Below, in pieces: positions 60,318 through 64,000 of a stretch of DNA of 64,000 bases; positions within the stretch are counted from its first letter, which is position 1, and every line of letters begins with the position of its first letter. The stretch spans positions 992,001 to 1,056,000 of the forward strand of contig NZ_WKFH01000003.1 in the NCBI RefSeq assembly GCF_014884385.1, in the 5' to 3' direction. This DNA is from Phycobacter azelaicus. GTDB taxonomy: Bacteria > Pseudomonadota > Alphaproteobacteria > Rhodobacterales > Rhodobacteraceae. The position numbers were made by a program, and so were the translations under genes. Under the pieces are notes generated by a model that saw only the letters and a program-made list of their open reading frames with translations, had not been told where the DNA came from and ran no database searches.

Positions 60318-63300
60318 ATGACGAACAGACATTGGGCAGCTGCCTTGGCGGCGCATTGGGGGATCGAGGCAGAGCTGACGCGCCTTGATGGGGAGTATGA
60401 TCTGAACTTCCTTGCGCGCACGGCGGATGGCGCTGGCTATATCGTCAAGGCAATGCGTCCAGGATGTCCGGAAGAGCTGGTCGATCTGCAGGTTAAAGCG
60501 TTCGAACATGTCGTCAATGCCGCACCTGACCTGCCCTGCCCCCGCGTGATCCGCAGCAGCGATGGCGCTGCGATGCTGTCCATCGCCGACGAAAGTGGCG
60601 CCAAACGCTTGGTCTGGGTGATCAACGAACTCCCCGGTCGCTGCTATGCCAAGGCTGCCCCCAAAAGCGCGGCCCTCATCCACGAGGTGGGCGCGGTTCT
60701 GGGCCGCATGGGCAAGGCCTTGGCGGATTTCCAGCACTCAGGTCTTGAACGCGATTTCAAATGGAACCTCATGCAGGCAGGTTGGATTGCAGATGAACTG
60801 GACTGCATCACCGATCCGGCGCGCGGCTCCCTGTTGGAAGAGATCAGTGCCAAGTTTTCCGACCTGCTTCCGGCCCTGACACAGCTGCCAGCACAGGCCA
60901 TCCACAATGATGCCAATGGCTACAACATCATCGTCGCGGGCAACCTGAGCGAGCCGCGCCGGGTGTCCGGCCTTATCGATCTTGGCGATATGTGCAACGC
61001 GCCGCGTGTCTGCGATCTGGCGATTGCGGCGGCCTATATCGTGCTGGACCACCCCGAACCCGAAGCCGCCCTTGCCGCCCTTGTGGCGGGCTATCACGCC
61101 GCCAATCCGCTGACCCCGGCAGAGGTGGACATGGTCTGGCCATTGCTGCGGATGCGGCTGGCAGTCTCGGTGGTAAATTCCACCCTGATGGCCGCTGAAA
61201 ACCCGGATGACCCTTACGTGACCATCTCTCAGGCGCCTGCCTGGCGGTTCCTGGAAGGCCATGACCTGAACAGCAAGCTGGTCAACGCCCGCCTGCGCGC
61301 CGCCTGCGGCCTGCCCGTGGTCGACGGCGCTGACCGGGTTCTGGCGTGGCTTGATGCGGAGCGCGGCAATTTCGCCCCGCTGATGGGCACGGATCTGAGC
61401 GAGACCCCAATGGGATCGCTTTCGGTCGAAAACTCCACTTGGCCGCTGAACCCCTTTGACATGCCCCTCGCTGAAGCCGCACGCGTGAGCGAGGAATACG
61501 GCAGCGGCATCTGGCTTGGCTATTACAACGAACCCCGGCTGATCTACACCGCGCCCGCCTTCCGCAAGGGGCGCTGGAAGGCCAGCAATCGTCGCACGGT
61601 GCATCTGGGCGTGGATGGGTTCGCTCCTGCAGGAGCGCCCCTATATGCGCCGCTAGCGGGCGAGGTCTTCATCGTCGAGAACCGCGCACATCACCTCGAT
61701 TATGGCGGCACCATCATCCTGCGCCATGAAACCCCGGCTGGCGACAGTTTCTATACTCTCTATGGACATCTGGACCCGGAGTGCTGCAACCGCCTGAAAC
61801 CCGGTGATACCGTGGAAAGGGGCGAAGCCTTCTGCCGTCTAGGCGATCCGACGCAGAACGGCGGCTGGGCACCGCATGTGCATTTCCAGCTTGCCATGAC
61901 CACCGACGGGATCGAGGCCGACTGGCCCGGTGTGGGGGATCCGGACGAGATGTACCTCTGGCACGCGATCTGCCCCAACCCGGCGGCGCTGATGAACCTG
62001 CCGGACGAGAAGACCTGCTACCGACCTGCCGACAAGGGCGAGATTCTGAACGCGCGACGCGCTCATTTCGGGGAAAACCTGCGCCTGACCTATTCGGATC
62101 CGGTGATGCTGCTGCGCGGATGGAAGCACCATCTGTTCGACGAATGGGGCAGGCCCTATCTGGATGCCTACAACAACGTACCCCACGTCGGCCACGCACA
62201 TCCGCGCATTCAGGCGGTGGCAGCGGATCAGCTGAAGCGGATGAACTCCAACACCCGCTATCTGCACCCCGCGCAGGTGGCTTTCGCGGAAAAAGTGCTG
62301 TCGAAACTACCGGACCCCTTCGAGGTCTGCTTTTTCGTCAACTCGGGCACCGAAGCGAACGAGCTGGCCCTGCGCCTTGCCCGAGCCCATACCGGCGGAA
62401 AGGGGATGGTGACGCCGGATCATGGCTATCACGGCAATACCACCGGGGTGATCGACATCTCCGCCTACAAGTTCAACGCACAGGGCGGCATCGGTCAATC
62501 AGACTGGGTCGAACTCGTCGAGGTCGCAGACGATTACAGGGGCAGTTTCAAACGCGATGACCCGGATCGCGCGCAGAAATTTGCAGACCTGGTTGACCCG
62601 GCCATTGCCCGTCTAAAGGACAAGGGACACGGGCTGGCCGGTTTCATCGCCGAGACCTTCCCCTCGGTCGGCGGTCAGATCATCCCGCCCAAGGGGTACC
62701 TGCCAGCCGTCTATGAAAAGATCCGCGCCGCGGGCGGTGTCTGCATTGCAGACGAGGTTCAGACAGGGCTGGGGCGCCTTGGTGACTATTACTTTGGTTT
62801 CGAACACCAAGGCGCGCTGCCCGATATCGTGGTCATGGGCAAACCCATCGGCAACGGACATCCCCTGGGGGTGCTGGTCACCACCCGCGCCATTGCCGAG
62901 AGTTTCGCCAAGGGTCCGGAGTTTTTCTCGACCTTCGGCGGCTCCACCCTCTCGTGCCGCATCGGCAAGGAGGTGCTGGACATCGTCGATGATGAGGGGC
63001 TGCAGGAGAACGCCAGAGCCATGGGCGCGCGGCTCATGGCGGGCCTGCGGCAGTTGGAGGAGAAACACGCCAGTGTGGGCGATGTGCGCGGGATGGGACT
63101 ATTCCTGGGGGTGGAGCTGATCCGCGATGATGGCTCAGAGGCCACCGAGGTCTGTTCCTACATCAAGAACCGGATGCGCGATCACCGGATCCTGATCGGC
63201 AGCGAAGGTCCCAAGGACAATATCCTCAAGATCCGCCCGCCTCTGACCATTGATGCCGAGGACGTGGAGATGATCGTTGCGACGCTGGATCTGATCCTGA

Positions 63301-63320
63301 ACGAGATTGCGGCCTCCTAA
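60318..63320 (+). CDS. APH-type kinase / M23 peptidase / class-III aminotransferase fusion
   Basis: A 1000-residue three-domain protein. Residues 1 to about 330: aminoglycoside/choline/hydroxylysine kinase fold (catalytic I-H-N-D-A-N-G-Y-N near 195, then L-I-D-L-G-D). About 420-560: M23 LytM-type domain (H-L-G-V-D near 427 and H-V-H-F near 519). About 575-1000: class-III PLP aminotransferase or phospho-lyase, PLP lysine near 841 in V-M-G-K-P-I-G-N-G. ATG 60318 was chosen (GGGGGA upstream) over TTG 60303. The kinase plus lyase pair resembles hydroxylysine or ethanolamine phosphate breakdown. Confidence 0.9.
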   Translation: MTNRHWAAALAAHWGIEAELTRLDGEYDLNFLARTADGAGYIVKAMRPGCPEELVDLQVKAFEHVVNAAPDLPCPRVIRSSDGAAMLSIADESGAKRLVWVINELPGRCYAKAAPKSAALIHEVGAVLGRMGKALADFQHSGLERDFKWNLMQAGWIADELDCITDPARGSLLEEISAKFSDLLPALTQLPAQAIHNDANGYNIIVAGNLSEPRRVSGLIDLGDMCNAPRVCDLAIAAAYIVLDHPEPEAALAALVAGYHAANPLTPAEVDMVWPLLRMRLAVSVVNSTLMAAENPDDPYVTISQAPAWRFLEGHDLNSKLVNARLRAACGLPVVDGADRVLAWLDAERGNFAPLMGTDLSETPMGSLSVENSTWPLNPFDMPLAEAARVSEEYGSGIWLGYYNEPRLIYTAPAFRKGRWKASNRRTVHLGVDGFAPAGAPLYAPLAGEVFIVENRAHHLDYGGTIILRHETPAGDSFYTLYGHLDPECCNRLKPGDTVERGEAFCRLGDPTQNGGWAPHVHFQLAMTTDGIEADWPGVGDPDEMYLWHAICPNPAALMNLPDEKTCYRPADKGEILNARRAHFGENLRLTYSDPVMLLRGWKHHLFDEWGRPYLDAYNNVPHVGHAHPRIQAVAADQLKRMNSNTRYLHPAQVAFAEKVLSKLPDPFEVCFFVNSGTEANELALRLARAHTGGKGMVTPDHGYHGNTTGVIDISAYKFNAQGGIGQSDWVELVEVADDYRGSFKRDDPDRAQKFADLVDPAIARLKDKGHGLAGFIAETFPSVGGQIIPPKGYLPAVYEKIRAAGGVCIADEVQTGLGRLGDYYFGFEHQGALPDIVVMGKPIGNGHPLGVLVTTRAIAESFAKGPEFFSTFGGSTLSCRIGKEVLDIVDDEGLQENARAMGARLMAGLRQLEEKHASVGDVRGMGLFLGVELIRDDGSEATEVCSYIKNRMRDHRILIGSEGPKDNILKIRPPLTIDAEDVEMIVATLDLILNEIAAS

Positions 63321-63360
63321 CAGGGGCCGCAAAGACACCCAGGCAAAAAACAGGCAAATA

Positions 63361-63390
63361 AAAAAGGCGGTGAAAACCCACCGCCTTTTT
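63361..63390. terminator. bidirectional intrinsic terminator
   Basis: Perfect 12-bp stem AAAAAGGCGGTG / CACCGCCTTTTT with a 6-nt loop, giving U-tracts in both directions. It serves the fusion gene on plus and the small exported-peptide gene on minus. Confidence 0.9.
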
Positions 63391-63409
63391 AAATTTTCTA
63401 ACGAAGCAA

Positions 63410-63592
63410 TTAGTTGCTTGCGACAGCTGCGCCAACCAGAACCAGCAGCAGCAGCGGCAGCAGGATGCCGGAAGACGAGCTTTCGGCCTGCTCAACGATC
63501 ACCGGTGCTTCGATGACGGGCTCTGCCAGGTTGCCGGCAGAAGCGGTGGAAGCAGCAGCAGTCAGAGCAGCAGCGATAACGAGTTTTTTCAT
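63410..63592 (-). CDS. small exported/membrane peptide, unknown
   Basis: A 60-residue protein with a signal peptide (residues 1 to about 19, ending A-S-A), a short acidic segment (P-V-I-E-A-P-V-I-V-E-Q) and a C-terminal hydrophobic segment (G-I-L-L-P-L-L-L-L-V-L-V-G-A-A-V). A good ribosome-binding site (GGAGG) precedes the ATG. Tiny proteins of this layout are widespread in Rhodobacteraceae; the function is not known to me. Confidence 0.75.
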   Translation of the reverse strand: MKKLVIAAALTAAASTASAGNLAEPVIEAPVIVEQAESSSSGILLPLLLLVLVGAAVASN

Positions 63593-63730
63593 GTTAACCT
63601 CCAGAATTCGCGCCGGGCATACCTATACCCAACGCACCCAAGACATATCTCGTGTTTTTTTCTAAACAGCTAACTTGCGGGAATGCAAATGCTTGTTTCC
63701 GAAGTTGGCCGCGCAGGCGCCGAAATGTCG

Positions 63731-64000
63731 TCAAATAAGCAACACTTGAGTGCCTACCTTGGTCATCTCGAACAGCTGGGCGATATGTTCATTATACAGG
63801 CCGATACAGCCGTTGGAGGATTTTCGCCCGATTTTGCGCGTATCATGGGTCCCGTGGATGCGGTAATACTTCCACGAGAGGTACAATGCGTGTGACCCAA
63901 GAGGGTTATCCGGACCCGGCGGGATAAACTTTGGCCATTCCGGGTTACGCTTAAGCATGTTCGGAGTCGGTGCCCAGCTTGGCCCGTCTACCTTTCGAAC
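63731..64000 (-). CDS. L,D-transpeptidase (YkuD), partial
   Basis: C-terminal 89 residues of an L,D-transpeptidase that crosslinks peptidoglycan or attaches lipoproteins. The gene runs off the right edge of the window. The catalytic block is present: Y-R-I-H-G-T-H-D followed by S-S-N-G-C-I-G-L-Y-N (the S-x-G-C-I motif), and V-D-G-P-S-W-x-P-T-P-N-M-L precedes it. An internal ATG at 63958 is not the start, since family sequence continues upstream. Confidence 0.92.
   Translation of the reverse strand, partial: VRKVDGPSWAPTPNMLKRNPEWPKFIPPGPDNPLGSHALYLSWKYYRIHGTHDTRKIGRKSSNGCIGLYNEHIAQLFEMTKVGTQVLLI

Noticed and set aside
1..64000. tRNA, rRNA, insertion sequences, phage or integrase genes
   Set aside because: No T-loop-like tRNA sequences, transposase motifs, terminal inverted repeats or integrase motifs were recognised by eye on either strand.

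Overview
The window reads as a chromosomal segment of an alphaproteobacterium, most likely a Rhodobacteraceae member of the Roseobacter group. This is an inference from gene content: a Rhodobacterales-type che cluster, a Hint-domain secreted protein, Tat-like solute-binding proteins, UbiG and a ferrochelatase, with dense coding and many 4-nt start/stop overlaps. I see no tRNA, rRNA, CRISPR array, insertion sequence or replication origin.

Layout. 0-6.1 kb: housekeeping and small enzymes (truncated family-5 binding protein plus proline iminopeptidase, ubiG, a probable structured RNA, MarR regulator, nitrilase-family amidase, glutaredoxin, FAD oxidoreductase). 6.1-9.5 kb: zinc uptake locus znuA / zur-znuC-znuB with Zur-box-like palindromes in the divergent promoter. 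9.6-14.7 kb: an RpiR regulator, then an overlapping four-gene minus-strand operon (TetR, AruH-like arginine transaminase, AruI-like decarboxylase, dimethylarginine dimethylaminohydrolase) for arginine and methyl-arginine catabolism. 14.9-23.3 kb: a sugar-nucleotide and glycosylation cluster (CDP-glucose synthesis and dehydration, 3,5-epimerase, two C-methyltransferases, GT2, reductase, CmcI-type O-methyltransferase) predicted to make a CDP-linked branched, methylated 6-deoxysugar. 23.3-25.9 kb: molybdate transporter modABC. 26.1-35.4 kb: a compact chemotaxis island, cheD-cheB-mcp on minus and STAS-cheY-cheA-cheW-cheR-cheY-orf on plus. 35.5-36.7 kb: UDP-glucose dehydrogenase, followed by a non-coding gap. 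37.3-43.1 kb: TetR-controlled RND efflux operon whose last gene is an ABC-exporter membrane domain with no ATPase. 43.4-49.4 kb: Hint protein, a GntR regulator with an ABC importer (binding protein, ATPase, permease), and an aldo/keto reductase. 49.6-53.6 kb: a four-gene set of circularly permuted ATP-grasp, alpha-E protein, transglutaminase and Anbu proteasome-like peptidase. 53.8-55.4 kb: outer-membrane-type protein, lipoprotein and a broken GNAT gene. 55.5-59.4 kb: pirin, comF, a degenerate BioC-like methyltransferase and hemH. 59.5-64 kb: two small membrane proteins, a 1000-residue kinase / M23 / class-III aminotransferase fusion, a tiny exported peptide, and an L,D-transpeptidase cut by the right edge.

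The items I consider most worth following are the tripartite kinase-peptidase-aminotransferase fusion, the Anbu/ATP-grasp set, the CDP-branched-sugar cluster, the ATPase-less ABC membrane protein in the RND operon, the arginine/dimethylarginine operon and the stand-alone structured RNA downstream of ubiG. Functions are assigned from motif and family recognition by eye. No database search or folding calculation was run.
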